Assembly (NCBI GenBank): GCA_003215725.1
Contig: QCJX01000007.1
Span: 1 to 64,000, forward strand
Length of the DNA stretch: 64,000 nucleotides
Origin: Prochlorococcus sp. AG-409-I11
Lineage (GTDB): Bacteria; Cyanobacteriota; Cyanobacteriia; PCC-6307; Cyanobiaceae
Direction: 5' to 3'
The notes beneath the pieces were generated by a model. It had not been told where the DNA came from. It did not search any database and saw nothing but the letters and a program-made list of their open reading frames with translations. Below are positions 45,228 to 53,861 of the stretch, piece after piece. Each line of letters opens with the position of its first letter. Position 1 is the stretch's first letter. The position numbers and the translations under genes were made by a program.

Positions 45228-46403
45228 CTATTCTATCCATTCTACTCTAGAGCATTCTCTTTTAATAAGCAGATTATTTGCAACATCTTTGGTTTCACAT
45301 GGACTATGCTCAATGACAGCCTTTATTGATTTTTTGTGGAAATCATGTTGAAGGACTAGAGCATCTTCTAACTTCTTATTTTTACTATAAGCTATAAGTA
45401 CACATTCAGAATTTTCTTTAGAATTAATCTTTTTGTTTGATAATTCTCTAACCTTATCTATAGCAAAACTAAAACCAGTCCCTGCAGCAATTGATTTATC
45501 TGTTCCAAACTTTTCAACTAACTTGTCATACCTACCTCCTTTTGCAATTACTATAGGAGCAGATACACCTTCACAAACTAATTGAAATACTAATCCATTA
45601 TATAAGTTGAAGTGTGGTTGGAATGTAGTATCTAAAAATAATTTTATTCCTTCTTCTTTAGATCTTGAATCGACAATATTAAAAAGTTTATATAATTCGT
45701 CGAATATTTGACTTTTACCGTATGTGGATTCTAAAAAGTTTAGAATCTCTTCCCAACTTCCACGTGCACTAAGAACTCTAATAAGTTTTTCCTTTAATTC
45801 ATTTTCCAAGCTCAAATTATCAAGATCTATCCTATTTAGATTTACGAGAGATGATCTTGTCATCTCTCGTAAATCTAAGGGAATTTCTTCTAATATTAGG
45901 TCCATTATAGATGTATGACCTATTAAAAGGCTCGGTTTATAATTCTGATTCAATTCACATTCTTTATACGCATCAATTAGTAAACAAAGAAGTTCAATCT
46001 CTGCAGTAATTCCTTTTATTCCAAATAGTTCCACTCCACTTTTCAAATTTTCTTCTATCAGTAATCCGCCTTCTATAGCTTGATTACTTTCAAACACGGT
46101 TCCCGATGACCATAACCTTAATGGTCTTGGCTTCTTTGCAAGTCTGGTACATGCAGCTCTTGCTATAGAGGCTGTCATTTCTGGTCTTAGGCCTAGTGGT
46201 TCATTTGCCACTAATGTTGCGATTTCCTTGCTGGAAATTCCACCTCCTGCCATTAGAGTTTCTGTTCTTTCTATCCTTGGTGGAGCCACTTCCTCGTAGC
46301 CCCATAGTCTGTATATTTTTGCAAGACGTTGGCTTAACAAATGGTTTGACTCCACTTGTTGAGGATTGAGATCTCTTGCTCCAGCTGCTGGTTTTAAAGC
46401 CAA
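45228..46403 (-). CDS. hisZ: HisZ, ATP phosphoribosyltransferase regulatory subunit
   Basis: 391 residues from TTG 46403. It resembles class II histidyl-tRNA synthetase without tRNA-charging elements: GARDLNPQQVESNHLLSQRLAKIYRLWGYEEVAPPRIE, LRPEMTASIARA, and a late IAKGGRYDKLVEKFG block. HisZ activates the short form of HisG in the first step of histidine synthesis. A remarkable 19-bp perfect inverted repeat lies in the middle of the gene and is part of the conserved coding sequence (separate entry). Confidence 0.92.
   Translation of the reverse strand: MALKPAAGARDLNPQQVESNHLLSQRLAKIYRLWGYEEVAPPRIERTETLMAGGGISSKEIATLVANEPLGLRPEMTASIARAACTRLAKKPRPLRLWSSGTVFESNQAIEGGLLIEENLKSGVELFGIKGITAEIELLCLLIDAYKECELNQNYKPSLLIGHTSIMDLILEEIPLDLREMTRSSLVNLNRIDLDNLSLENELKEKLIRVLSARGSWEEILNFLESTYGKSQIFDELYKLFNIVDSRSKEEGIKLFLDTTFQPHFNLYNGLVFQLVCEGVSAPIVIAKGGRYDKLVEKFGTDKSIAAGTGFSFAIDKVRELSNKKINSKENSECVLIAYSKNKKLEDALVLQHDFHKKSIKAVIEHSPCETKDVANNLLIKRECSRVEWIE
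45836..45878. repeat. 19-bp perfect inverted repeat inside hisZ
   Basis: Left arm 45836-45854 (TTAGATTTACGAGAGATGA) is the exact reverse complement of right arm 45860-45878, with a five-base loop (TCTTG). On the hisZ message it would form a hairpin in the segment encoding LDLREMTRSSLVNL. No T-run follows, so it is not a standard terminator. The coding frame is unbroken. Confidence 0.95.
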
Positions 46404-46453
46404 GTTGAAATTTAACCTATTAGTTAAGGTTACTTGTTAATAAGAACTTTATC

Positions 46454-47329
46454 TCAGAGAAACTTTTCATCTAGAGGTTTTACTTTACTTAATTCCACTT
46501 TCATCTCGTGATGAATACCTGGTGTACATGCAAGAACTCTTCCACTATTCAGATCAAACTCTCCATTTGGGTAATTGCTAATAATAGCTCCAGCTTGTTC
46601 TGCGATTGCTACCCCAGCTGCTAGATCCCAAGGACTGAGTCCTCTCTCCCAGTAACCATCTAATTTACCTGAAGCAATAAATGCAAGGTCTACTGCTGCG
46701 GCTCCACCTCTCCTAACACCTCTTGATCTATTTGTCATCCAACAGAACTCAGAGTAGTTATTATCTGAAGTTGTTTGCCTATCATATGCAAACCCTGTAA
46801 CTAATAACGAATTTAATATATGATTGCTACTAGATACTTTAATTTCTTTTTGATTACAGAATGATCCAAGAGTTGGTGCTCCATAATATATTTCTTTTAA
46901 GTATGGTACATGTATAGATCCTAATATTGGTTTGCCATTATATGTTAGACCGATTGATGTTGCAAAAAAAGGATAGCCGTGAGCATAGTTAGTAGTTCCA
47001 TCTAAAGGGTCTATGCACCAAACTAACGAGTTTTGCGGTCCATAACTTCCTGTCTCTTCCGCTAATATTGATATATCTTTTGTTTGTGATGTTAAATACT
47101 CAAGTATTAAATTCTCTGCCTCAATATCTGCATTGGTAACCAGGTCACCTATTGTTCCCTTGCTTTGAATTTCATTAATATTTCCAAAGTTTTTTATTAA
47201 TGATTCTCCTCCTATTAAAGAAGCCTTTTTAGCTATGTTAATTAATTTATTTATATCACTACTTTGCAGGCCAGCATCTAATGCCGCATTTCTTGTAATC
47301 AGATCACTTTGTAAACTCATCTTTTTCAT
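46454..47329 (-). CDS. inositol monophosphatase-family phosphatase
   Basis: 291 residues. The metal-binding motifs of the family are present: GDLVTNADIEAENLI, ILAEETGSYG, WCIDPLDGTTNYAHGYPFFATSIG and the C-terminal WERGLSPWDLAAGVAIAEQAG. Members hydrolyse inositol phosphates or fructose bisphosphate and related sugars; cyanobacterial members can also act in sulphur metabolism. The precise substrate is undecided. It lies 50 bases upstream of hisZ. Confidence 0.88.
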   Translation of the reverse strand: MKKMSLQSDLITRNAALDAGLQSSDINKLINIAKKASLIGGESLIKNFGNINEIQSKGTIGDLVTNADIEAENLILEYLTSQTKDISILAEETGSYGPQNSLVWCIDPLDGTTNYAHGYPFFATSIGLTYNGKPILGSIHVPYLKEIYYGAPTLGSFCNQKEIKVSSSNHILNSLLVTGFAYDRQTTSDNNYSEFCWMTNRSRGVRRGGAAAVDLAFIASGKLDGYWERGLSPWDLAAGVAIAEQAGAIISNYPNGEFDLNSGRVLACTPGIHHEMKVELSKVKPLDEKFL

Positions 47330-47531
47330 TAAATAGCTAAAATAAATATATCAGCTGACATTTAATCACATTATAATGAAATTATTTCTTTGCAATTTAT
47401 TTAAATTTATTAGTTATGACTTAATAGATTTAAGTGTTATGTTATCCCTTCACACTTAAGATTATTTGAAAAACAACACTCGAGTATCAATTTGATGGTT
47501 ACCTGCTAGATTTATCCTGTTAGTACTCAAT

Positions 47532-47618
47532 GGAGAGGTGGCCGAGCGGTCGAAGGCGCAGCACTGGAAATGCTGTATAGGGGCAACTCTATCGAGGGTT
47601 CGAATCCCTCCCTCTCCG
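47532..47618 (+). tRNA. tRNA-Ser (anticodon GGA)
   Basis: A class II tRNA with a long variable arm. The acceptor stem is GGAGAGG/CCTCTCC with discriminator G. The anticodon stem AGCA/TGCT encloses the loop with GGA (TGGAAA). The long variable arm is TATAGGGGCAACTCTAT, and the T arm is GAGGG-TTCGAAT-CCCTC. It reads UCC and UCU codons. No CCA is encoded. Confidence 0.95.
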
Positions 47619-47651
47619 TATTACCTTCTGAAAACTTCACAAATTATTTAA

Positions 47652-47673
47652 ATACTAAATATTTATTTAGTAT
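47652..47673. terminator. AT-rich hairpin between tRNA-Ser and pstB
   Basis: ATACTAAAT and ATTTAGTAT form a perfect 9-bp stem around four bases. It lies 12 bases beyond the pstB stop on the reverse strand, with U-rich sequence after it, and 33 bases after tRNA-Ser. It is probably a shared terminator for the convergent genes. Confidence 0.5.
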
Positions 47674-47685
47674 CTCTACTCATTT

Positions 47686-48474
47686 TTATCCAAACTTTCC
47701 AGATATATAATCTTCAGTTTCTTTTTTGTTTGGTGACTTAAATATTTTTTCAGTTTTATTAAACTCTACGAGGTAACCGACTTTGTTGTTAACTGAATCT
47801 TCAACCTTTTCTGCATTAAAAAAGGCGGTCATGTCACTAACTCTTAAGGCCTGCTGCATATTGTGGGTTACTATTATAATTGTATATTTATCACTTAATT
47901 GATGTATTGTTTCTTCAATTTTTAATGTTGATATTGGATCCAGGGCCGAGCATGGTTCGTCCATTAAGATTACTTCTGGTTCTATAGCTATTGTTCTTGC
48001 TATACACAATCTTTGCTGTTGTCCTCCCGAAAGAGAATAACCACTCTGATTTAGCTTGTCTTTACATTCGTCCCATAGAGCTGCTTTGATGAGGGATCTT
48101 TCAACTAGATCATTCATGTTTCCTGTATAACCATTTATTTTTGCTCCATAAGCGATATTTTCAAATATGCTTTTGGGGAAAGGGTTAGGTTGCTGGAAGA
48201 CCATCCCAATCCTTCTCCTTACTTCAACTGGATCAATTCTAGGATCATATAAATTTTTACCTTCAAATATAACTTTGCCTTTTAAATTACAATTATCTAT
48301 TAGATCATTCATTCTGTTTATAGATCTTAGTACTGTAGATTTGCCGCAACCAGAAGGTCCTATTAAGGCAGTTACTTTTCCTTTAGGTATATCTAAATAG
48401 AGATTTCTAACAGCTTCGGTGCTTCCATAGCTGATGGAAACATTCTCAAAGGATATGATCGGTACACTTTGCAC
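47686..48474 (-). CDS. pstB: phosphate ABC transporter ATPase PstB
   Basis: 262 residues from GTG 48474. Walker A is GPSGCGKST, followed by [24 protein letters not shown], the signature LSGGQQQRL, Walker [14 protein letters not shown] and the switch His in IVTHNMQQA. The [14 protein letters not shown] loop is specific for PstB. It energises high-affinity phosphate uptake, a key trait in phosphate-poor oceans. Transcribed with pstA and pstC (65 bases from pstA). Confidence 0.97.
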   Translation of the reverse strand: MQSVPIISFENVSISYGSTEAVRNLYLDIPKGKVTALIGPSGCGKSTVLRSINRMNDLIDNCNLKGKVIFEGKNLYDPRIDPVEVRRRIGMVFQQPNPFPKSIFENIAYGAKINGYTGNMNDLVERSLIKAALWDECKDKLNQSGYSLSGGQQQRLCIARTIAIEPEVILMDEPCSALDPISTLKIEETIHQLSDKYTIIIVTHNMQQALRVSDMTAFFNAEKVEDSVNNKVGYLVEFNKTEKIFKSPNKKETEDYISGKFG

Positions 48475-48539
48475 AAGAGTGCTGCCAAATCTTTTTTAAT
48501 ATTATAGCCTCAATTCAAAGCTCGTAAAGATATACTGAC

Positions 48540-49439
48540 TTACTTGAACTGTTTTTTATTGCTTGATAACTTTGATAATATACTTAGTATTAATATGCTA
48601 AGTACAAGGATAAAGGAAGCTGCCCAGGCTAAACTATTTTGACTCTCATATGGCTCTAATGCAAAATTGTATATTAATACAGATAATGATGCTATTGGTT
48701 CTAATATTGAATTGATATTGTCTGACCAGTAAAATGAAAATAGTGCAGTGAATACTAATGGAGCCGTTTCTCCTGCGGCCCTAGCAATTGATAAAAGAAT
48801 ACCTGTAGATATTGGTTCAAATGCAGCTGGAAGTGTTATTTGTGTGATTGTAGTAAATTTGGAAGCACCAACACCAAGAGAGCCTTTCCTTAAGTCATTA
48901 GGTACAAGTTTTAAACCTTCATCAGTTGTTTTTATTATTGTTGGTATCATAAGTATTGATAAAGCAATTCCTCCAGCCAAAGCACTAAAACTTGCTCCAT
49001 TAAAAATTCTTGTAGAGACAATAATTCCATAAACAAAAACTCCAGCAATTATAGAAGGTACACCAGCAAGAACGTTAGTGCCAAATCTAATAAATTTGGA
49101 AAAATATCCATTTTTAGAAAATTCAGATAAATAAATTCCACCACCAACTCCTATAGGTATAGATATTAATGCTCCTATGAATGTAACAATAACTGTGCCT
49201 AAGATTGCGTTTCCAATTCCTCCAGCTGTATTTAAATCATATCCCGGAGGTTCAGGTAAATTCGTAAAAAGTTGAAAATTTAGTTGAGAACCTCCCTTGA
49301 TTAATACGTATGTCAAAACCAAAAGTAAAGGGATTAAGCTTATCAAGGTAAATGTAATTGCAATAATAGTAAAGATTACATTATTAATATTCCTCCTTTG
49401 AGTAAACTTGTAGTATAGATTTGAGTTAATTTTAGACAT
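48540..49439 (-). CDS. pstA: phosphate ABC transporter permease PstA
   Basis: 299 residues with six transmembrane helices. The family blocks TAGGIGNAILGTVIVTFIGALISIPIGVGGGIYLSEF and GVGASKFTTITQITLPAAFEPISTGILLSIARAAGETAPL carry the EAA-type loop that touches PstB. It forms the membrane channel with PstC. It starts three bases after pstC ends, so the genes are co-translated. Confidence 0.95.
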   Translation of the reverse strand: MSKINSNLYYKFTQRRNINNVIFTIIAITFTLISLIPLLLVLTYVLIKGGSQLNFQLFTNLPEPPGYDLNTAGGIGNAILGTVIVTFIGALISIPIGVGGGIYLSEFSKNGYFSKFIRFGTNVLAGVPSIIAGVFVYGIIVSTRIFNGASFSALAGGIALSILMIPTIIKTTDEGLKLVPNDLRKGSLGVGASKFTTITQITLPAAFEPISTGILLSIARAAGETAPLVFTALFSFYWSDNINSILEPIASLSVLIYNFALEPYESQNSLAWAASFILVLSILILSILSKLSSNKKQFK

Positions 49440-49442
49440 AAT

Positions 49443-50393
49443 TTAGTACTTAAGGCTCAGTTTGCGTACCATCCACTGTGCAAATATATTTATCACTAGT
49501 GTGAGTAACATTAATACTAATGCTGCATACATTAAAGATGAGACTTGACTTCCATCCGCTTCGCCAAATTGATTTGCCAATAGTGCTGAGATAGTATTTC
49601 CTGGAGATAGTATTGACCATGTGAAATTATTCGAATTGCCTATTATCATTGTTACAGCCATTGTTTCACCCATTGCTCTACCCAATGCCAGCAGAACACC
49701 TCCAGCTATCCCTGATATTGAGGCTGGTAGTATTACATTAAATATTGTTGACCATCTGGTAGCACCTATACCATAAGCGGCTTCTCTTAACTTTATAGGC
49801 ACTTGATTAAGTGAGTCCTTGGTAATTGATGTAATAATAGGAAGAATCATTATTACTAATATTAATATTGCAGGTGCTATTCCGGGTCCAACAGGTCTAG
49901 TCCCAAAGAAAGGCATCCAGCCCATAAATTTATGCATTATTATTAAAATGGGTCTTATAAATGGTTCCATAACAAATATTGCCCATAGACCCAATACAAC
50001 CGATGGAATAGCGGCTAGTAATTCCACCATCATTCCTATAATATTTCTAATTTTTAATGGAATAATATTTTCAGTAATAAATATAGCTGTACCAATGCCT
50101 AAAGGAATTGCAATTAATAGTGAAGCAAATGAGGTTAGTAGCGTTCCATAAATTGCTGTAAATGCTCCATATGAATTGGTAACTGGATTCCAGTCTGAAT
50201 TCACTAAAAAACCTAGTCCATAACGGCTCATTGATTGCAACGAGCCTGCAAAAACTACAAGTAAGATTCCAAGAAGAATTATTGCAACCATTGAAGCAAA
50301 AAAAACAACAATGCTTTTAAATCCCTTATCTACCAACTTTTCTGGCCTAGTACGTCGTTTAAGGATGTACTCACCTTTTGCACTTATTGACAT
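49443..50393 (-). CDS. pstC: phosphate ABC transporter permease PstC
   Basis: 316 residues from ATG 50393 (MSISAKGEYILKRRTRPEKL); an upstream in-frame TTG at 50453 would add 20 residues. Six transmembrane helices are visible. Family blocks include YGAFTAIYGTLLTSFASLLIAIPLGIGTAIFI and YGIGATRWSTIFNVILPASISGIAGGVLLALGRAMGETMAVTMI. It pairs with PstA. The phosphate-binding protein gene pstS is not adjacent. It is divergent from dnaK, and I see no convincing Pho box in the shared 142-base region. Confidence 0.94.
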   Translation of the reverse strand: MSISAKGEYILKRRTRPEKLVDKGFKSIVVFFASMVAIILLGILLVVFAGSLQSMSRYGLGFLVNSDWNPVTNSYGAFTAIYGTLLTSFASLLIAIPLGIGTAIFITENIIPLKIRNIIGMMVELLAAIPSVVLGLWAIFVMEPFIRPILIIMHKFMGWMPFFGTRPVGPGIAPAILILVIMILPIITSITKDSLNQVPIKLREAAYGIGATRWSTIFNVILPASISGIAGGVLLALGRAMGETMAVTMIIGNSNNFTWSILSPGNTISALLANQFGEADGSQVSSLMYAALVLMLLTLVINIFAQWMVRKLSLKY

Positions 50394-50535
50394 GTTGGAA
50401 GGTGGATTTAACTTAAAGCTAGTAGACCTGACCACGTGTTTTGATAAATACAATCAAAATATGTGGTGATTACTACAAAAAACATATGTATCTTGATGTT
50501 AAGCCAGTTACGGTAGGAATCAAATAAATACTGCA

Positions 50536-52530
50536 ATGGGGCGAATAGTAGGAATCGATCTTGGGACTACTAACTCCGTAATAGGGGTATTGGAAGCTGG
50601 CCGGCCTGTTGTAATAGCTAATTGTGAAGGTAGTCGGACTACCCCATCAGTTGTTGGATATACCAAAGAGTCTGAACTTCTTGTAGGTCAGCTTGCTCGT
50701 AGGCAATTAGTTCTTAATCCTCGTAATACCTTCTCAAATTTAAAGCGTTTTGTTGGAAGGTCTTGGGATGAGTTAGACGAAAACAGCCTTTCAGTTGCAT
50801 ACAGCGTTAGAGCGAATGATCAAGGAAATGTTCGTATTACATGTCCAGCAACAGAAAGAGAATATGCCCCTGAAGAATTAGTAGGAAGCATTATTAGAAA
50901 GTTAATTGATGATGCGGAGACATATTTAGGTGAATCAATAGAGTCAGCTGTCGTTACTGTGCCTGCTTATTTTAATGATGCTCAACGTCAAGCAACTAGA
51001 GATGCTGCTGTTCTTGCTGGAATTAAAGTTGAGAGAATATTAAACGAGCCAACTGCAGCTGCATTGGCTTATGGTTTTGATAGGAGTTCGTCAAGCAGGG
51101 TACTTGTTTTCGACTTGGGGGGCGGTACTTTTGACGTTTCTTTAATGCGAGTTTCAAATGGTGTTTTTGATGTGAAGTCAACTTGTGGTGACACACAACT
51201 TGGTGGAAATGATTTTGATCAAAGAATTGTTGATTGGCTTGCTGAACAATTTTTAAAAAAGAACTCTATTGATCTTCGAAGAGATAGACAAGCTTTGCAG
51301 AGATTATCTGAAGCTGCAGAAAAGGCTAAACAAGAATTGTCTGGTGTTCAATCTGTACCAATTTCTTTACCATTTATAGCTACTGGAAAGGATGGTCCCT
51401 TACATATAGAAGCCAACTTAGACAGAAGTAAATTTGAAAGTCTATGTATTGATCTTTTAGACCGTCTTTTACTTCCAGTTCAAACAGCATTAAGTGATTC
51501 TGGTTGGTCTTCTGATGACATTGATGAAGTTGTATTAGTTGGGGGAAGTACCAGAATGCCTATGGTTCAACAGCTTGTTCGAACATTAGTTCCAAATCAA
51601 CCTTCCCAATCTGTAAACCCAGATGAAGTGGTTGCAATAGGGGCTGCAGTCCAGGCTGGAATACTTTCAGGAGATTTAAGAGATCTTTTATTGAATGATG
51701 TGACACCACTTTCACTAGGTTTGGAAACTGTAGGTGGACTTATGAAGGTTTTAATTCCAAGAAACACTCCTATACCAGTTAGACAATCAGATGTTTTTAG
51801 TACATCAGTTGCCAATCAACCTTCTGTAGAGATACATGTATGGCAAGGTGAAAGACAACTTGCTGCTGATAATAAATCTTTAGGCCGTTTTAGACTTTCT
51901 GGTATTCCACCAGCTCCAAGGGGTGTTCCGCAAGTTCAGGTAGCTTTTGATATAGATGCAAATGGATTATTAGAAGTTAGTGCAACTGATAGAACTACTG
52001 GTCGTAAACAATCTGTCAATATAAACGGAGGATCAAATCTTAATCAAGATGAAATCAATAAGATTTTAGCTGAAGCCAAATCTAAGGCCAATGATGATAG
52101 ACGCCGCAGAGCATCCATTGATAGTAGGAACAATGCTTTGACTCTTGTTGCACAAGCTGAGAGGCGATTGAGAGATGCAGCTTTAGAACTTGGTCCGTAT
52201 GGAGCAGAAAGACAACAAAGAGCAGTCGAGATTAGTATGCGTGATGTTCAAGATTTACTCGATTCAAATAACCTCAAAGAATTAGAGTTAGCCGTATCAT
52301 CTTTGCAAGAAGCACTTTTTGGACTTAATAGAAGACTGGCTGCAGAAAAACGCACAGATTCGAATCCTTTGCAAGGTATAAAAAATACTTTTGGTTCGCT
52401 AAAAGATGAACTTTTTTCTGATGATTATTGGGATGATGATCCCTGGGATTATTCCAATAGAGATTACATTGATAGGCGAAATTCACCTCGAAGAGATCTA
52501 GATCCTTGGGATAATGACATCTACCGGTAA
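50536..52530 (+). CDS. dnaK: DnaK-family Hsp70 chaperone with non-canonical C-terminus
   Basis: 664 residues. The ATPase domain has GIDLGTTNSVIGV, the phosphate loop VFDLGGGTFDVSL and VLVGGSTRMP. The substrate domain includes TPLSLGLETVGG. The lid ends not in the usual EEVD-like or low-complexity Gly tail but in an acidic/aromatic stretch (DDYWDDDPWDYSNRDYIDRR). Cyanobacteria carry several DnaK types; the tail and the adjoining DnaJ suggest a DnaK1/DnaK3-like form rather than the main DnaK2. The stop overlaps the DnaJ-like gene by 17 bases. Confidence 0.93.
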   Translation: MGRIVGIDLGTTNSVIGVLEAGRPVVIANCEGSRTTPSVVGYTKESELLVGQLARRQLVLNPRNTFSNLKRFVGRSWDELDENSLSVAYSVRANDQGNVRITCPATEREYAPEELVGSIIRKLIDDAETYLGESIESAVVTVPAYFNDAQRQATRDAAVLAGIKVERILNEPTAAALAYGFDRSSSSRVLVFDLGGGTFDVSLMRVSNGVFDVKSTCGDTQLGGNDFDQRIVDWLAEQFLKKNSIDLRRDRQALQRLSEAAEKAKQELSGVQSVPISLPFIATGKDGPLHIEANLDRSKFESLCIDLLDRLLLPVQTALSDSGWSSDDIDEVVLVGGSTRMPMVQQLVRTLVPNQPSQSVNPDEVVAIGAAVQAGILSGDLRDLLLNDVTPLSLGLETVGGLMKVLIPRNTPIPVRQSDVFSTSVANQPSVEIHVWQGERQLAADNKSLGRFRLSGIPPAPRGVPQVQVAFDIDANGLLEVSATDRTTGRKQSVNINGGSNLNQDEINKILAEAKSKANDDRRRRASIDSRNNALTLVAQAERRLRDAALELGPYGAERQQRAVEISMRDVQDLLDSNNLKELELAVSSLQEALFGLNRRLAAEKRTDSNPLQGIKNTFGSLKDELFSDDYWDDDPWDYSNRDYIDRRNSPRRDLDPWDNDIYR

Positions 52531-53413
52531 GCCTGACTACTGGTCCCTCCTAGGCTTAGATCCTGATAGTGACCAAAATGAGTTAAAAAGAGCTTTCAGA
52601 AGAGAAGCCAGAAAATGGCATCCAGATTTAAATGGTAATAATATTCAAGCTGAGGAACGTTTCAAATTAGTAAATGAAGCTTATGCCGTATTAAGTGACC
52701 CTAGAAAAAGATCAGATTGGGAAAAAGAAGGAAGAAATATTGAGTATTCAGATGATCCTTTTGTTAGTGGTTTTCCAACTTTTGAAGACTATAGTGATGT
52801 TGTCTTGGGTTTAAATTTAAACTCTAAAAAAAATGTAAGAAAAGATGAGAATATTGATACATCAGAAAAGTTTCAATGGCCTACAACATCAGCAGCCCCG
52901 CCCCCTCCAGTTCAAATATATGATGACATTGAGACAATTGTAGAGTTAACACCACAACAAGCTTTATACGGAACAACGGTTGAGTTGGAATTAAATGATG
53001 GAACAATAGTCGAGGTTGTTACACCTCAATTTGCTGGAGATGGATGGAAGTTAAGGTTGGCTGGGGTTGCGAAGGGAGGTAGAGATCATTTTCTCCAGTT
53101 GAGGGTACAAACCGAAGATGGATTACGTATTGATGGATTACGAGTTTTATATAAACTTGAACTCTTCCCACCTGATTGTCTTTTAGGTTGCGCTGTAGAT
53201 ATACCAACCATTACAGGAAAAGTAACTCTGCAAGTTCCACCAAGGTCATCAAGTGGAAGGTTATTACGTTTGAGGGGAAGAGGCTTGGAATTTGATGGAC
53301 AAAGAGGTGATCAAATAGTAGAGATTGTTATTGTCATACCTGCTAATGTAACAGATTCAGAATTAGCCTTGTATAAAAGGCTTCAAGAATTAGCCTTACA
53401 AGAAGAATTATAA
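52514..53413 (+). CDS. DnaJ-like co-chaperone without zinc finger
   Basis: 299 residues. The N-terminal J domain carries YWSLLGLDPDSDQNELKRAFRREARKWHPDLNG, with the HPD tripeptide that stimulates DnaK. A region of low complexity follows. The C-terminal peptide-binding domains have VELTPQQALYGTTVELELNDG and PPRSSSGRLLRLRGRGLEF. There are no CxxCxGxG repeats, so it is a type II (CbpA-like) J protein. The 17-base overlap with dnaK indicates a dedicated partner pair. Confidence 0.9.
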   Translation: MTSTGKPDYWSLLGLDPDSDQNELKRAFRREARKWHPDLNGNNIQAEERFKLVNEAYAVLSDPRKRSDWEKEGRNIEYSDDPFVSGFPTFEDYSDVVLGLNLNSKKNVRKDENIDTSEKFQWPTTSAAPPPPVQIYDDIETIVELTPQQALYGTTVELELNDGTIVEVVTPQFAGDGWKLRLAGVAKGGRDHFLQLRVQTEDGLRIDGLRVLYKLELFPPDCLLGCAVDIPTITGKVTLQVPPRSSSGRLLRLRGRGLEFDGQRGDQIVEIVIVIPANVTDSELALYKRLQELALQEEL

Positions 53414-53453
53414 TTAATACTATTTTTCGTAACCTTTCTTTAATTATTTAGCC

Positions 53454-53861
53454 ATGCATGTTTTTGTTCTTCTATTTGATGTAGGTAAGGAAACCGAAGG
53501 TATTCATTCTCTTGAAATAACTGGAAAGACAGTTGTTTTAATGTTTGAAGACTATGATGATGCTATTAGGTACTGTGGATTATTAGAAGCTCAGGACTTT
53601 CCTTTACCAGAAGTTGAAAAGATAGATGTTGCTGAGATTAAACAATTTTGTACTGATTCAGGTTACGAGGCTCGATTAGTAGAAAAGGGTTTTATTCCTA
53701 ATAATGAAGAGGATCGATTACTTATTTCACCACCAGAAAACAACATGGATGTCAGTGATTGGAATGAACAAGTTGATAAAAATGTTTCTATCAAAGATAA
53801 TAACTCTAAGTTAGTAGATGAGTTGGATGTTATTAGAAAACGTTTGGAAGACCTTGTTTGA
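53454..53861 (+). CDS. DUF3110 family protein
   Basis: 135 residues. MHVFVLLFDVGKETEGIHSLEITGKTVVLMFEDYDDAIRYCGLLEAQDFP and VEKIDVAEIKQFCTDSGYEARLV match DUF3110, a cyanobacterial and plastid family of unknown function. The C-terminal 50 residues are acidic and variable. It follows the dnaJ-like gene by 40 bases. Its TGA stop shares a base with the murQ ATG. Confidence 0.85.
   Translation: MHVFVLLFDVGKETEGIHSLEITGKTVVLMFEDYDDAIRYCGLLEAQDFPLPEVEKIDVAEIKQFCTDSGYEARLVEKGFIPNNEEDRLLISPPENNMDVSDWNEQVDKNVSIKDNNSKLVDELDVIRKRLEDLV

Noticed and set aside
50394-50535. possible Pho box between pstC and dnaK
   Set aside because: TTAA words occur (GGATTTAACTTAAAGC, GATGTTAAGCC) but not as three properly spaced 8-bp direct repeats.
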